A stretch of 59,293 nucleotides of DNA from Streptomyces sp. S3(2020). GTDB taxonomy: Bacteria; Actinomycetota; Actinomycetes; Streptomycetales; Streptomycetaceae. This document shows positions 16,137 to 25,867 of this stretch, piece after piece (positions within the stretch are counted from its first letter, which is position 1; each line of letters starts with the position of its first letter). The notes under the pieces were generated by a model, which was given only the letters and a program-made list of their open reading frames with translations, was not told the DNA's origin and ran no database searches. A program made the translations under genes and the position numbers. The stretch is from positions 1-59,293 of the forward strand of contig NZ_JABERD010000040.1 of the NCBI RefSeq assembly GCF_013044505.1, read 5' to 3'.

Positions 16137-16940
16137 ATGCCCGGGATCGAAACTTCAGAGGACTCTCAGACCGCAAGCCGCGGAGGGCGCAGTTCCCTCG
16201 CGGGCAACGCCACCGACAAGGCCCTCAATCTGCTGGAGGCGGCTTCGGCGCCCGGTTATCCGCACCGGCTCGGCGATGTCGCGGCGGCCGCGGGAGTACC
16301 CAAGGCCAGCGCGCACCGCATCCTCCAGAACCTGGTGACCACCGGTTTCCTCGCCGCGGACGGCTCCGGCGGCTACGGCCCAGGACCCCGGGTCCGGGCC
16401 CTCGCCGCCCGGATCACCCAGGGCTGCGAGGAGGACCAGGTGATGCGCGCCGAGCTGGAGGTGCTGGGCCGCAGGATCGGGCACACCGTGCACATGGGCG
16501 TGCGCACCGGCGATGTGATCACCCTGCTGGTCAAGGTGTCGGGCCCGAACCCGGTGCAGGACTCCTCCCGGGTGGGCATGCAACTGCCGCTGCACACCAC
16601 CGCGATCGGCAAGTGCGTCCTGGCCGGCCTCGACGACGGGGAACTCTCCGCCCTGGTGGACCGGCTGGGCCTGCCGCCCCGCACGGACAACTCCCTCACC
16701 GGTCTCGCCGAACTCCGCACGGAACTCGCCCAGGTCCGCGCACAGGGTTTCGCACTGGACGACGAGGAGAACGAACTCGGCGTACGCTGCCTCGCCGTAC
16801 CGGTCCGCGACTCCAAGGGCACGGCCATCGGCGCGGTCAACGTCTCGACGATCACCTTCCTGGAGACCCGCGAGGCCCTCCTGAGCCGGGTCGGCCTCGC
16901 ACGTACGACCGCGGAGGCGCTGCACGGCCTGCTGGGCTGA
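16137..16940 (+). CDS. IclR-family transcriptional regulator
   Basis: 267 residues from an ATG with GGAG 8 bases upstream. N-terminal winged HTH (about 25-85: KALNLLEAASAPGYPHRLGDVAAAAGVPKASAHRILQNLVTTGFL) and C-terminal effector-binding domain (about 100-265) with LPLHTTAIGKCVLAGL and the closing GVRCLAVPVRDSKGTAIGAVNVS. Such proteins usually repress or activate a neighbouring catabolic operon in response to a small organic acid or aromatic. It lies between the divergent esterase and the ABC importer, so both are probable targets. Confidence 0.93.
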   Translation: MPGIETSEDSQTASRGGRSSLAGNATDKALNLLEAASAPGYPHRLGDVAAAAGVPKASAHRILQNLVTTGFLAADGSGGYGPGPRVRALAARITQGCEEDQVMRAELEVLGRRIGHTVHMGVRTGDVITLLVKVSGPNPVQDSSRVGMQLPLHTTAIGKCVLAGLDDGELSALVDRLGLPPRTDNSLTGLAELRTELAQVRAQGFALDDEENELGVRCLAVPVRDSKGTAIGAVNVSTITFLETREALLSRVGLARTTAEALHGLLG

Positions 16941-17506
16941 GCGGCAGCGGTGGCCACCCGGTGAGGCCGGCACCTACAGCAAGGTCCGGCCCCCGCGCCA
17001 CACCATGATCCGCACGCTTATCTTCCGCGCCTGTCACCCGATTCACCTTGCACGGACGCTGGACAGCAGAGCTTCGTTTCAGCAGGGTTACACCACTGGG
17101 CCGAGCGCGTCTCCTCCGCACCGCGGCACGAGACACCCACGCCCTGGTTCTCCGGTCAGCCCCCGGCGAGCCCGCAGCATCTGAGCCTGATCCTCGCGAG
17201 CAGCGGGAGCACCTCCGGTTCGTCGCCGCTCATCCCCGAAGACCGCCGGCCCGACACGGCCCGTCTCCGGCCGTCCCCGCACGGCGGTCCCCAGCGACGC
17301 GACCGCCCCTCCCTCCCGGCCCCTCGCCGGGCGGCTCGCACCCTCCCGTGAACATGCGCAGGTGGACCCCGTCGTGGGTGCCACCCGGGTCCCGCGACCA
17401 CCGTCGCCCCGCGCCCGGCACGCGCGGTTGTTCCCCCTCACCCTCAGCTGCCCGCCCTTCCGGTCTCCGCCGCCGTGGCGGAACTCCCGTGGCGCAAGGA
17501 GAAGAC
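16941..17506 (+). other. 566-base region upstream of ABC importer operon
   Basis: I see no convincing gene here: reading frames are proline/arginine-rich shadows without a ribosome site. The first 160 bases are less GC-rich and include TTGCAC at 17048-17053, a possible -35, with no clear -10 at a good distance. The long leader probably holds the importer promoter and operator. Confidence 0.4.
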
Positions 17507-19111
17507 ATGCGCACCTTTGACCGCACACCCCACCGGCCCACCACGAGAACGCACCGCGCCGCCCTGGCCACGTTGTGCGCCGCTCTCTCCCTCACCCTGG
17601 CCGCCTGCGGCGGCGGTACCGACACGACCACCGACGCCCAGAGCACCGGCAAGGCGGTGCCCGGCGACACCCTGACCGTCGCCGAGCAGCAGGCCCCTCC
17701 CGGCCTCAACCCGGGCACCGCCGACCTCGGCTTCGTCGACTTCACGATGCTCTCCTACGAGTCGCTCTTCTACCTCTCCCCCGAGGGCACGGTCGAACCG
17801 GCGCTGGCGAAGTCCTGGAAGTACGTCGGTACCGGCAACACCGAGCTGTCGGTCACCCTGCGCGACGGGGTGGAGTTCGCCGACGGCACCGCGGTGACCG
17901 CCGAGGCGGTCAAGGCCTCCCTGGAGTACGCGAAGAAGGCCCAGGGCAACCAGGCCCACTACCTCACCGACGCGACCATCACGGCCACCGGCGATCTGAC
18001 GCTGACGATCAAGCTGGCCAAGCCCAACCCGATCCTGCCCACCCTGCTGACCCAGTCCTACGGCATCGGCCAGATCATCAGCCCCAAGGGCCTGGCCGAC
18101 GCGGCGAACCTGACGCCGACCAGGACCAGCCAGGGCGCCGGCCCCTATGTCTACGAGCCCTCCGACAGCGTCGCGGGCGACCACTACACCTACTCCGCCA
18201 ACCCGAACTACTACGACAAGTCCAAGCAGCACTACAAGAAGATCGTGATCCGGATCGTCCAGAACGGCCAGACCGCGGTCAACGCCATGAAGACCGGTCA
18301 GATCGACGTCTACAAGGGCGACTACACCTCCGCCGCCTCCGCCAAGTCGGCTGGCATGTCCACCGTCGGCCTCCCGGTGATCCTTCAGGGACTGAGCCTC
18401 ATCGACCGCGAGGGCGAGGTGTCCGAGCCGCTCGGTGACGTCCGGGTACGGCAGGCGATCAACTACGCCATCGACCGGGAGGCGGTGACCGAGGCGCTCC
18501 TCGGCTCCGCCGGCACCCCGACGACCCAGACCGTGATCAAGGGCGGCGACGGCTACTCCGAGGCCATGGCCGACTACTACCCCTACGATCCGGCGAAGGC
18601 CAAGGAGCTGCTGAAGGAGGCCGGTTACGCCGACGGCTTCGAACTCCCGGTGCTGGCTGCCACGTTCGTCGGCTTCGACACCATGGCTCAGGCGATCGCC
18701 GGCCAGCTGTCCAAGGTCGGCATCAAGGTCAAGGTCACCGCGGTCACCAGCATCACCTCCTTCGTCGAGAACCAGACCAACAAGAAGTACCCGGCGGTCT
18801 CGGGCGGCTTCACCGAGGAGCCCATGTACCTGGAGGGCCTGGACCTGTTCATGCCGGGCTCCAAGGTCTTCAACGGCTTCGGCAGCACCTCGCCGGAGCT
18901 CACCGAGCTCTTCGACAAGGCGGCCGCCGCCGACCCGACCGAGCGGGCCGACCTCGACCGGCAGATGCAGGAGTACCTGGTGAAGAACGCCTGGTTCGCC
19001 CCGGTCGCCTTCACCCCGGTCAACTACTACGTCCGTCCCGGCACCGGTGGGGTGAAGGTCAGCGCCGGAGCGCCCTTCGCGAGCCCGCTGGCCTTCTACG
19101 CCACCAAGTAG
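17507..19111 (+). CDS. Lipoprotein substrate-binding protein, peptide/opine ABC importer
   Basis: 534 residues; AGGAG lies 6 bases before the ATG. A signal peptide ends in lipobox LAAC with Cys34, so it is anchored outside the membrane. The SBP_bac_5 fold is clear: PPGLNPGTADLGFVDFTMLSYESL, EPALAKSWKY, VTLRDGVEFADGTAVTAEAVKASLEYA, DVRVRQAINYAIDREAV and DPAKAKELLKEAGYADGFELPV. This family binds di- and oligopeptides, nickel complexes or opine-like molecules. The neighbours (esterase, aldehyde dehydrogenase) favour a catabolic substrate, not a general peptide. Confidence 0.93.
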   Translation: MRTFDRTPHRPTTRTHRAALATLCAALSLTLAACGGGTDTTTDAQSTGKAVPGDTLTVAEQQAPPGLNPGTADLGFVDFTMLSYESLFYLSPEGTVEPALAKSWKYVGTGNTELSVTLRDGVEFADGTAVTAEAVKASLEYAKKAQGNQAHYLTDATITATGDLTLTIKLAKPNPILPTLLTQSYGIGQIISPKGLADAANLTPTRTSQGAGPYVYEPSDSVAGDHYTYSANPNYYDKSKQHYKKIVIRIVQNGQTAVNAMKTGQIDVYKGDYTSAASAKSAGMSTVGLPVILQGLSLIDREGEVSEPLGDVRVRQAINYAIDREAVTEALLGSAGTPTTQTVIKGGDGYSEAMADYYPYDPAKAKELLKEAGYADGFELPVLAATFVGFDTMAQAIAGQLSKVGIKVKVTAVTSITSFVENQTNKKYPAVSGGFTEEPMYLEGLDLFMPGSKVFNGFGSTSPELTELFDKAAAADPTERADLDRQMQEYLVKNAWFAPVAFTPVNYYVRPGTGGVKVSAGAPFASPLAFYATK

Positions 19112-19175
19112 GCACTCCGGGCGGCCCCCCACCTGACCGCGGGGGCCGCCCGGCCCAAGAAAGGAGTGAGGTGAG

Positions 19176-20114
19176 ATGCACAGGATCCTCTTCCGCTGGC
19201 TGCTCGGCGCGATCCCGGTGGTGTTCGGCGTCAGCGTCCTGACGTTCGTGCTGACCAGCCTGGTGCCGGGCGACCCCGGCCGCACCATCCTCGGCGCCAA
19301 CGCCGCCCCCGCCCAGGTCGCGGCCCTCGACAAGCAGCTCGGCCTCGACCACCCGCTGCCGGTCCGCTACTGGGACTGGCTGACCGGCGCCCTGCACGGT
19401 GACCTCGGCGACTCGATCACCTCCGGGGTGCCCGTCAGCGACCAGCTCACCTCGCGCCTGGGGGTCACCCTCTCCCTGATCGGCGGCGCGATCCTGGTCG
19501 CCGCCGTGGCGGGAGTGGCGCTCGGGGTGCTCAGCGCCCTCAAGGGCGGCCTGCTCGGACGGGCCGTGGACGGCATCTCGCTCGTCGGGCTCGCGGTGCC
19601 GAACTTCTGGTTCGGCCTGGTGCTCATGACCGCGTTCGCCGTGCAGCTTCCCGTCTTCCCCGTGTCGGGATACGTGCCGCTCACCGAGTCGCCGGTGCAG
19701 TGGTTCCAGTCCCTGGTGCTGCCGGTCCTGACCCTGGGGGTGCCGGCCACCGCGCCGGTGGCCAAGCAGACCCGCGACGGCGTACTGACCCAGCTCGACC
19801 GCGAGTACGTCCGCGTGCTGCGGGCCCGCGGCATCCCTGAACGGTCGGTCGTCCTCCGGCATGTGCTGCGCAACGCGGCCGCCCCGATCGTCACCGTGCT
19901 GGGCGTCGTCGTGGTGACCCTCTTCGGCGGCACCGTCCTCGCCGAGACCCTGTTCGTCATGCCCGGCCTCGGCGGCCTCGCCGTCACCGCCGCGCAGACC
20001 CAGGACATCCCCATGGTCCAGGGCGTCGCCCTCGTCTTCACGGTCACCGTGATGCTGATCAACCTGCTGATCGAAATGGTGTACACGATGCTCGACCCGA
20101 AGGTGCGGACATGA
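19176..20114 (+). CDS. ABC importer permease, DppB type
   Basis: 312 residues, six membrane helices. The N-terminal LGAIPVVFGVSVLTFVLTSLVPGDP and the EAA-like coupling loop REYVRVLRARGIPERSVVLRHVLRNAAAPIVTVLG are diagnostic of DppB/OppB. It pairs with the permease half of the next protein. The start is preceded by AAAGGAG, and the stop overlaps the next start by four bases (ATGA). Confidence 0.95.
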   Translation: MHRILFRWLLGAIPVVFGVSVLTFVLTSLVPGDPGRTILGANAAPAQVAALDKQLGLDHPLPVRYWDWLTGALHGDLGDSITSGVPVSDQLTSRLGVTLSLIGGAILVAAVAGVALGVLSALKGGLLGRAVDGISLVGLAVPNFWFGLVLMTAFAVQLPVFPVSGYVPLTESPVQWFQSLVLPVLTLGVPATAPVAKQTRDGVLTQLDREYVRVLRARGIPERSVVLRHVLRNAAAPIVTVLGVVVVTLFGGTVLAETLFVMPGLGGLAVTAAQTQDIPMVQGVALVFTVTVMLINLLIEMVYTMLDPKVRT

Positions 20115-22009
20115 AACGGTTCGTGCGCAAGCGGGCGGCCCTCGTCTCCGCCGGCTACCTCCTCCTCGTCGTCCTGGTGACCCTGCTCGCCGGTCCGCTC
20201 TCGCCGTTCGACCCCGACGAGCAGGACCTGACCGCCGCGCTCCAAGGCCCCAGCGGCGCCCACTGGCTGGGCACCGGCGAGCTGGGCCGTGACGTCCTGA
20301 GCCGGCTGATGCACGGCGGGCAGATCACCCTCCTCGGCGTGGTCATCACCCTGACCGTCTATCTGACGCTGGGCGTCCCCGCCGGAATGATCGCCGGCTA
20401 CCGGGGCGGCTGGTTCGACCGGCTCGTCCTCAAGAGCGCCGACCTGATCTCCGCCGTCCCCGTCATCATCGTCCTGTTGGTGGTCCTCGCGGTCTTCACG
20501 AACAACGAGAGCGCCGCCATGGCCGCCAACGGCCTCCTCGGCGCACCTCTGCTGGCCCGGGTGGTCCGCTCGGCGACCCTCGGTGTGCGGCAGGAGCTGT
20601 ACGTCCGGGCAGCCGTCGCGGGCGGCATCCGCGACCGGGTCATCATCCGCCGGCACGTCCTGCCCCGCGTCACCGGCGCGATCCTCGTCCAGGCCTCCGT
20701 GTTCGGCGCCTACGCCGTCCTGTTGGAGACCGGGCTCGGCTTCCTCGGTCTGGGCACCACCGAGGCCAGTTGGGGCAGCATGATCGCCGAGGCGTCCAAG
20801 AACATCGGCACCGATCCCTGGCTCCTGGTCCCGTCCGGCTTCATGATCATCAGCTTCGTCCTGGCCCTCGGACTGTTCACCGACGGCCTGCGCGACACCT
20901 TCGCCGAACGGTACGCGCCCCCGGCCGACAAGCCGCCCTCCCGCCGCACGGGCCGGCCCCGGGGAGCCTCGCCCGCGTCCGCACCGGTGCGCGCCAAGGT
21001 CCCCGTCGAGGAGCCCGACGCCGACGCCCTGCTGTCGGTGCGCGGCCTGACGGTGTCCCTGCGGATCGAGGGCACGCCCACCGACGTCATCCGTGACGTC
21101 TCGTTCGACCTGCGAGCCGGCGACGTCCTGGGCATCGTCGGCGAGACCGGCTGCGGCAAGACCGTCACCGCCACCTCCCTGCTGGGCATGCTCCCCGCGG
21201 GCGGCAGGATCGCCTCCGGCACCATCCGCTTCGAGGGCGCCGACCTCGCCCGGGCCGACGCGGCGACGCTGCGCGCGGTACGCGGACGCCGTATCGGATG
21301 GATCTCCCAGGACCCCATATCCAGCCTCGACCCGTCGTTCACCGCCGGTGCCCAGGTCGCCGAGGCCGTACGCCTGCACACCGGCTGCTCCCGCAGGCAG
21401 GCCCGGCGGCGCGCGCTGGAGCTCTTCGAGAAGGTACGACTGCCCGACCCGGCCCGGGTCGCCGGCAGCTACCCCCACCAGTTGTCGGGCGGCATGGCCC
21501 AACGCGTCGGTATCGCTGCCGCGTTGGCGGGCGAACCGTCCCTGGTGATCGCCGACGAACCCACCACCGCGCTCGACGTGACCGTGCAGGCCGAGATCCT
21601 CGACCTGCTGCGCGAGCTCCGGTCGGCCGGCACCGCCTTCATCCTCATCACGCACGACTGGGGCGTGCTGGCTGACCTGTGCGACCGGGCCGTGGTCATG
21701 TACGCCGGCGAGGTCGTCGAGGAGGCCGAGGTCACCGCGCTGGTGACCACGCCGGCCCACCCCTACACGGCCGGGCTGCTGGGCTCGGACCCCCACCACG
21801 CCCTGCCGGGCCGGCCGCTGCCCGCCGTCGAGGGCGCGGTACCGCCCCCGGCCCAGTGGCCCGTCGGCTGCCACTTCCAGAACCGCTGCCCGCGGGTGAC
21901 CGACGCCTGCAAGGAGAAACCCGTCGTGATCTCTCATCTGGTCGGGCCGACACGGTCGACGCGGTGCCTCCGCCCGCTGGAACTGATCGGAGGGGGAACC
22001 CATGAGTGA
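20111..22009 (+). CDS. Fused DppC-type permease and DppD-type ATPase
   Basis: 632 residues combining two normally separate subunits. Residues 1-~270 are a DppC-like permease ([16 protein letters not shown]; coupling loop [23 protein letters not shown]). After a Pro/Arg-rich linker (~275-310) comes a DppD ATPase with Walker [10 protein letters not shown]-loop SQDP, signature LSGGMAQR, Walker [13 protein letters not shown], and the oligopeptide-ATPase tail with three conserved Cys ([15 protein letters not shown]), probably a metal cluster site. The fusion fixes 1:1 stoichiometry. It overlaps the next gene by 8 bases. Confidence 0.93.
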   Translation: MKRFVRKRAALVSAGYLLLVVLVTLLAGPLSPFDPDEQDLTAALQGPSGAHWLGTGELGRDVLSRLMHGGQITLLGVVITLTVYLTLGVPAGMIAGYRGGWFDRLVLKSADLISAVPVIIVLLVVLAVFTNNESAAMAANGLLGAPLLARVVRSATLGVRQELYVRAAVAGGIRDRVIIRRHVLPRVTGAILVQASVFGAYAVLLETGLGFLGLGTTEASWGSMIAEASKNIGTDPWLLVPSGFMIISFVLALGLFTDGLRDTFAERYAPPADKPPSRRTGRPRGASPASAPVRAKVPVEEPDADALLSVRGLTVSLRIEGTPTDVIRDVSFDLRAGDVLGIVGETGCGKTVTATSLLGMLPAGGRIASGTIRFEGADLARADAATLRAVRGRRIGWISQDPISSLDPSFTAGAQVAEAVRLHTGCSRRQARRRALELFEKVRLPDPARVAGSYPHQLSGGMAQRVGIAAALAGEPSLVIADEPTTALDVTVQAEILDLLRELRSAGTAFILITHDWGVLADLCDRAVVMYAGEVVEEAEVTALVTTPAHPYTAGLLGSDPHHALPGRPLPAVEGAVPPPAQWPVGCHFQNRCPRVTDACKEKPVVISHLVGPTRSTRCLRPLELIGGGTHE

Positions 22010-23006
22010 GCTGCTGCGGGTGCGCGGACTCGACGTCACCTACCGTCGCTCCCGGCTGCGCGGCGGCGACGTCGACGCCGTCCGCGGCGTGGACCTGACC
22101 GTGGGACGCGGGGAGACCGTCGGCCTGGTCGGCGAGTCCGGTTCCGGCAAGTCGACCATCGGCTCCGCGGTGCTGGGGCTGGTGCCGGCGACCGGCGGCA
22201 GGGTCGAGTTCGACGGCGCCGACATCACGCACAGCTCGCGCGCGGACCGCCGGCTGCTGGCCCGCCGTATGCAAGTGGTCTTCCAGGACCCGTACGGCTC
22301 CATGAACCCCGCCCACACCGTCGGCGACACCCTCGCCGAGGCCCTCCGGTACAACCTGGGCCTGTCCACGGACGCGATCCGCGAGCGTGTCCTGCGCGCC
22401 CTGGACGACGTCGGGCTGCCGCCCGGCGCCACCCACCGCTACCCGGTCGCGTTCTCCGGCGGCCAGCGCCAACGCATCGCCATCGCACGGGCGTTGGTCA
22501 TGGAGCCCGACTTCGTCGTGTGCGACGAGGCGGTCAGCGCCCTCGACCTGTCGGTCCAGGCGCAGGTCCTCAATCTGCTGGCCCGCCTGAAGCGCACGCG
22601 CGGCCTCAGCTACCTGTTCATCTCCCACGACCTGGCCGTGGTGCGCCACCTCAGCGACAGCATCGTCGTCCTGTACGCCGGCCGCGTCGTCGAGCGCGGT
22701 CCGGCGGCGGTGGTCGCCGAGCACCCCGCCCACCCCTACACCCGTGCCCTGCTGGCCGCGGCTCCCGTCCCGGACCCGGTGGCGCAGCGGCGCCGCCAGG
22801 CCGAGCGGCGCCTCACGAGCACGACCACCACCACGGGACGTGTCAGTGCGGGCTGCGCCTTCGCTCCGCGCTGCCCGTTCGCCCAGGAGAACTGCTGGTC
22901 CGTCCAGCCCGCACTCGTGGAGCACGACGGCGTCGCGGTGGCCTGCCATCGCCGCGAGGAGATCGCGGCGGGCACCGCTCTTCCCCTGTCCCAGCCGGTC
23001 GCCTGA
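22002..23006 (+). CDS. ABC importer ATPase, DppF/OppF type
   Basis: 334 residues. Walker A GESGSGKS, Q-loop FQDPYGSMNPAHTV, signature FSGGQRQR, Walker B FVVCDEAVSALD and H-loop ISHDLAVV. The C-terminal oligopeptide-type region contains GCAFAPRCPFAQENC, as in DppF. It forms the ATPase pair with the fused protein encoded just upstream and completes the importer with the lipoprotein and DppB subunit. Confidence 0.95.
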   Translation: MSELLRVRGLDVTYRRSRLRGGDVDAVRGVDLTVGRGETVGLVGESGSGKSTIGSAVLGLVPATGGRVEFDGADITHSSRADRRLLARRMQVVFQDPYGSMNPAHTVGDTLAEALRYNLGLSTDAIRERVLRALDDVGLPPGATHRYPVAFSGGQRQRIAIARALVMEPDFVVCDEAVSALDLSVQAQVLNLLARLKRTRGLSYLFISHDLAVVRHLSDSIVVLYAGRVVERGPAAVVAEHPAHPYTRALLAAAPVPDPVAQRRRQAERRLTSTTTTTGRVSAGCAFAPRCPFAQENCWSVQPALVEHDGVAVACHRREEIAAGTALPLSQPVA

Positions 23007-23038
23007 CCACTCAACACCCCTTTCGTACAAGGAGCATG

Positions 23039-24517
23039 ATGACCACCACCGTCCCCGCCGCCGTCGACATCGCCGCGCTGCTGCCGGAGGGAACGCATCT
23101 CGTCGGCGGGGAGTGGGTCCCCGCCCGCTCCAAGGCCACGATCGACGTCGTGAACCCGGCCACCGGAGCACTCATCGCCCGCGTCCCGCGCGGCACCGCC
23201 GAGGACATCGACGACGCCGTACGGGCGGCCGAGGCCGCACTGCCCGCCTGGCGTGACACCGACCCTGCCGTGCGCGGCGAACTCCTGTACCGCTGGGCCG
23301 AGTCGGTACGCGCACACGAGGACGACATCAACCGGCTGGAAGCCATGGAGGTCGGCCGTCCCGTCGGACCCTCCCCCATCGCCGCACGGCTGACCTATCT
23401 CGCCGGCAAGGCCGACAAGGTCTTCGGTGACACCCTGCCCACCCGCTCCCCGGACGTCCTGGGCCTGACCCTGCGCGAGCCGTACGGCGTGATCGGCGCG
23501 ATCATCCCCTGGAACGCGCCCGGCCCGATGACCGTCTTCAACACCGCCGCCCCGATCGCCGCGGGCAACACCGTCGTCCTCAAGCCGGCGGAGGACGCCC
23601 CGCTCACCGCCCTGTACCTGGCCCGACTCGCCCAGGAGGCGGGCATCCCGCCGGGTGTCCTCAACGTCGTCACGGGCTACGGCGACGAGGCCGGAGCCGC
23701 CCTGCCCGCACACCCCGGCATCCGCAAGATGAGTTTCACCGGCTCACCCGCCACCGGCACCGCCGTGATGGAGGCCTGCGCCCGCAACCTGATCCCGCTG
23801 CAACTGGAGCTGGGCGGCAAATCCCCCCAGATCGTGCTCCCGGACGCCGACCTCACCAGGGCCGTACCGGCGATCGTGCGCAGCATCGTGATGAACAGCG
23901 GCCAGGTCTGCGCCGCCGGCTCCCGTGTCCTGGTCCACTCCGCCCTCCACGACCGCCTCGTCGACGAACTCGCCCGGGCCTTCCGCGCCGTACGGGTCGG
24001 GATGTGGGACCAGCCGGTCGACATGGGCCCCCTCATCAACGCCCGCCAGGAGAGGCGGGTGCTGGAGTACCTGGCCATCGGCCGTGAGGAGGGCGCCGAA
24101 GTGGTCGTCGGCGGCGGCAAGCTGACCGGGGCGCCCTACGACGGCGGCCACTTCGTCGAACCGACCCTGTTCGACCGGGTCACCCCGGACATGCGCATCG
24201 CCCAGGAGGAGATCTTCGGCCCCGTGCTCTCCGTCCTCACCTACGAGGACGAGGAAGAGGCCGTCGCCGTCGCCAACGGCACCCGCTACGGCCTCACCGC
24301 CACCGTGTGGACCCACGACGTGGGCCGCGCGATACGACTGGCACGCCGGGTCCAGGCCGGACAGGTCGCCGTCAACACCCTCGGCGACGGCGGCCCCGCC
24401 GGGGCGATCGGGGCACCCTTCGGCGGCTACAAGCACAGCGGCTTCGGCCGCTCCATGGGCCCCGACTACCTGGAGGACTGGACCCAGGTGAAGTGCGTCG
24501 TCATCAACTCGGCCTGA
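23039..24517 (+). CDS. NAD(P)-dependent aldehyde dehydrogenase
   Basis: 492 residues from the second of two adjacent ATGs, which has the better spacing from AGGAG. The ALDH superfamily motifs are complete: IIPWNAPG (oxyanion Asn), KPAEDAP (cofactor Lys), FTGSPATG, general base Glu257 in LELGGKSPQ, nucleophile Cys291 in NSGQVCAAG, and EEIFGPVLSV. It should oxidise an aldehyde to an acid after import and ester cleavage. It lies 32 bases after the importer ATPase and is probably the last gene of that operon. Confidence 0.94.
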   Translation: MTTTVPAAVDIAALLPEGTHLVGGEWVPARSKATIDVVNPATGALIARVPRGTAEDIDDAVRAAEAALPAWRDTDPAVRGELLYRWAESVRAHEDDINRLEAMEVGRPVGPSPIAARLTYLAGKADKVFGDTLPTRSPDVLGLTLREPYGVIGAIIPWNAPGPMTVFNTAAPIAAGNTVVLKPAEDAPLTALYLARLAQEAGIPPGVLNVVTGYGDEAGAALPAHPGIRKMSFTGSPATGTAVMEACARNLIPLQLELGGKSPQIVLPDADLTRAVPAIVRSIVMNSGQVCAAGSRVLVHSALHDRLVDELARAFRAVRVGMWDQPVDMGPLINARQERRVLEYLAIGREEGAEVVVGGGKLTGAPYDGGHFVEPTLFDRVTPDMRIAQEEIFGPVLSVLTYEDEEEAVAVANGTRYGLTATVWTHDVGRAIRLARRVQAGQVAVNTLGDGGPAGAIGAPFGGYKHSGFGRSMGPDYLEDWTQVKCVVINSA

Positions 24518-24552
24518 ACACCGGGGCGCCCGTCGAGGGAGCGGAAGTCACG

Positions 24553-24581
24553 TTGACAGGTCTCTGTCGACATGTTGCTAT
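24553..24581 (+). promoter_or_regulatory. Promoter with embedded palindromes ahead of FAD monooxygenase
   Basis: A consensus -35 TTGACA (24553-24558) is followed after 17 bases by TGCTAT. The perfect inverted repeat GACAG-GTCT-CTGTC (24555-24568) overlaps the -35, and TGTCGACA (24565-24572) is a second palindrome in the spacer. The layout suggests a housekeeping-type promoter blocked by a dimeric repressor, for example a TetR-family protein; no such gene is visible nearby. Confidence 0.55.
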
Positions 24582-24685
24582 GAGGCGCTGCTCAGCCGGA
24601 TCCGCGTCTCGTCGCACACCGCTCGGGCACCGGACCGACGGCCATCAGAGCGGGGGCAGTGCCCCTCAGTACAGAGCGAGGAACC

Positions 24686-25867
24686 ATGCCGCAGCGCGCC
24701 GCGACCATCGTCGGCGGTGGCATCGGCGGCCTCGCGGCGGCCATCGCCCTGCACCGCCGGGGCTGGCGCGTCGAAGTGCTGGAGCGGGCACCGGAGTTCA
24801 CCGAGATCGGCGCCGGCATCTCCCTGTGGCCGAACGCGCTGCGCGCGCTGGAGGCGCTCGGCCTGGCCGACACCGTCTCGGCACTCGGCGCCGTCGAGGC
24901 CGCGGGCGGCGTACGCGACCGCCGGGGCCGGTGGCTGTCCCGCACGGACAACGCGGAACTGGCACGCCGCTTCGGCCACCCCCTGACGGTCCTGCACCGC
25001 GCGGACCTGCTGCGGGCGCTCACCCAGGCACTGCCCGCCGACAGCCTGCGGCCGGGCAGCGAGGTGTCCGCGGTCCACGACGACGGCGACCGTCCGGTCG
25101 TGGCTCACCGTGGCGGCGAGTCCCGGCCCGACCTCGTCATCGGCGCCGACGGGCTGCGCAGTGTGGTCCGCCACGCCCTGTGGCCCGCCGCGGCCGGCCC
25201 CCGATACGCCGGTTACACCGCCTGGCGCATGGTCACCGAGCCCCTCCCCCAGCCGCCCTCCGTGGGCGCGGCGACCTGGGGCCGCGGGGAGAGGTTCGGT
25301 TACACGGCGCTGCCGGGCGGGCGGCTGTACTGCTTCGCCACCGCGTCCCTCCCGGCAGGAGCGGCCTCCGCCTCCTCCGAGTACGCCGAACTGCTGCGCC
25401 GGTTCGGATCCTGGCCGGATCCCGTTCCCGCCCTGCTGGCCGCCGTCCCCGCGGACGCGGTGCTCCGCCACGACATGTACGACCTGCCGCCCCTGCCCTC
25501 CTTCGTGCGCGGCCGTGTCGTGCTGCTGGGCGACGCGGCCCATGCGATGACCCCCAACCTGGGCCAGGGCGCGTGCCAGGCGCTGGAGGACGCGGTCACG
25601 CTCGCCCACTGCCTCGACGGCACCCCGGACACCGCCGCCGCGCTCCGCTCGTACGATCTGCTGCGCCGCCCGCGCACCCAGGCCGTCACCCGCCGCTCCG
25701 CCCGCCTCGGCGCGCTCGGCCAACTGTCGTGGCCGCCCGCGGTGTTGCTGCGCGACACCGCCGCCCGGCTGACACCGGCACGGGTGACGCTGCGTTCCAT
25801 GGCTCCGGTCCTCGGCTGGACCGCACCCGATGCCCCGACGCCCGCGACACGGAGCGAGACCCGCTGA
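24686..25867 (+). CDS. FAD-dependent aromatic monooxygenase (group A)
   Basis: 393 residues from an ATG with GAGGA 4-5 bases upstream. FAD motifs: TIVGGGIGGLAAAIALHRRGW (GxGxxG), VIGADGLRSVVR (DG) and VVLLGDAAHAMTPNLGQGACQALEDA (GD). The pattern fits the PHBH fold, close to salicylate or 3-hydroxybenzoate hydroxylases. Such enzymes hydroxylate aromatic rings or oxidise natural products with NAD(P)H and O2. Its stop overlaps the next start (TGATG), so it is coupled to the membrane fusion protein. Confidence 0.9.
   Translation: MPQRAATIVGGGIGGLAAAIALHRRGWRVEVLERAPEFTEIGAGISLWPNALRALEALGLADTVSALGAVEAAGGVRDRRGRWLSRTDNAELARRFGHPLTVLHRADLLRALTQALPADSLRPGSEVSAVHDDGDRPVVAHRGGESRPDLVIGADGLRSVVRHALWPAAAGPRYAGYTAWRMVTEPLPQPPSVGAATWGRGERFGYTALPGGRLYCFATASLPAGAASASSEYAELLRRFGSWPDPVPALLAAVPADAVLRHDMYDLPPLPSFVRGRVVLLGDAAHAMTPNLGQGACQALEDAVTLAHCLDGTPDTAAALRSYDLLRRPRTQAVTRRSARLGALGQLSWPPAVLLRDTAARLTPARVTLRSMAPVLGWTAPDAPTPATRSETR

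Noticed and set aside
19367..22039. 890-residue minus-strand frame across the ABC importer
   Set aside because: Antisense of three well-recognised importer genes; a GC-driven open frame without domains.
24307..25866. Plus-strand extension upstream of the DHODH-like gene
   Set aside because: Out-of-frame shadow of the dehydrogenase and monooxygenase genes, Arg/Pro/Gly-rich; the true start overlaps the previous stop at 25867.
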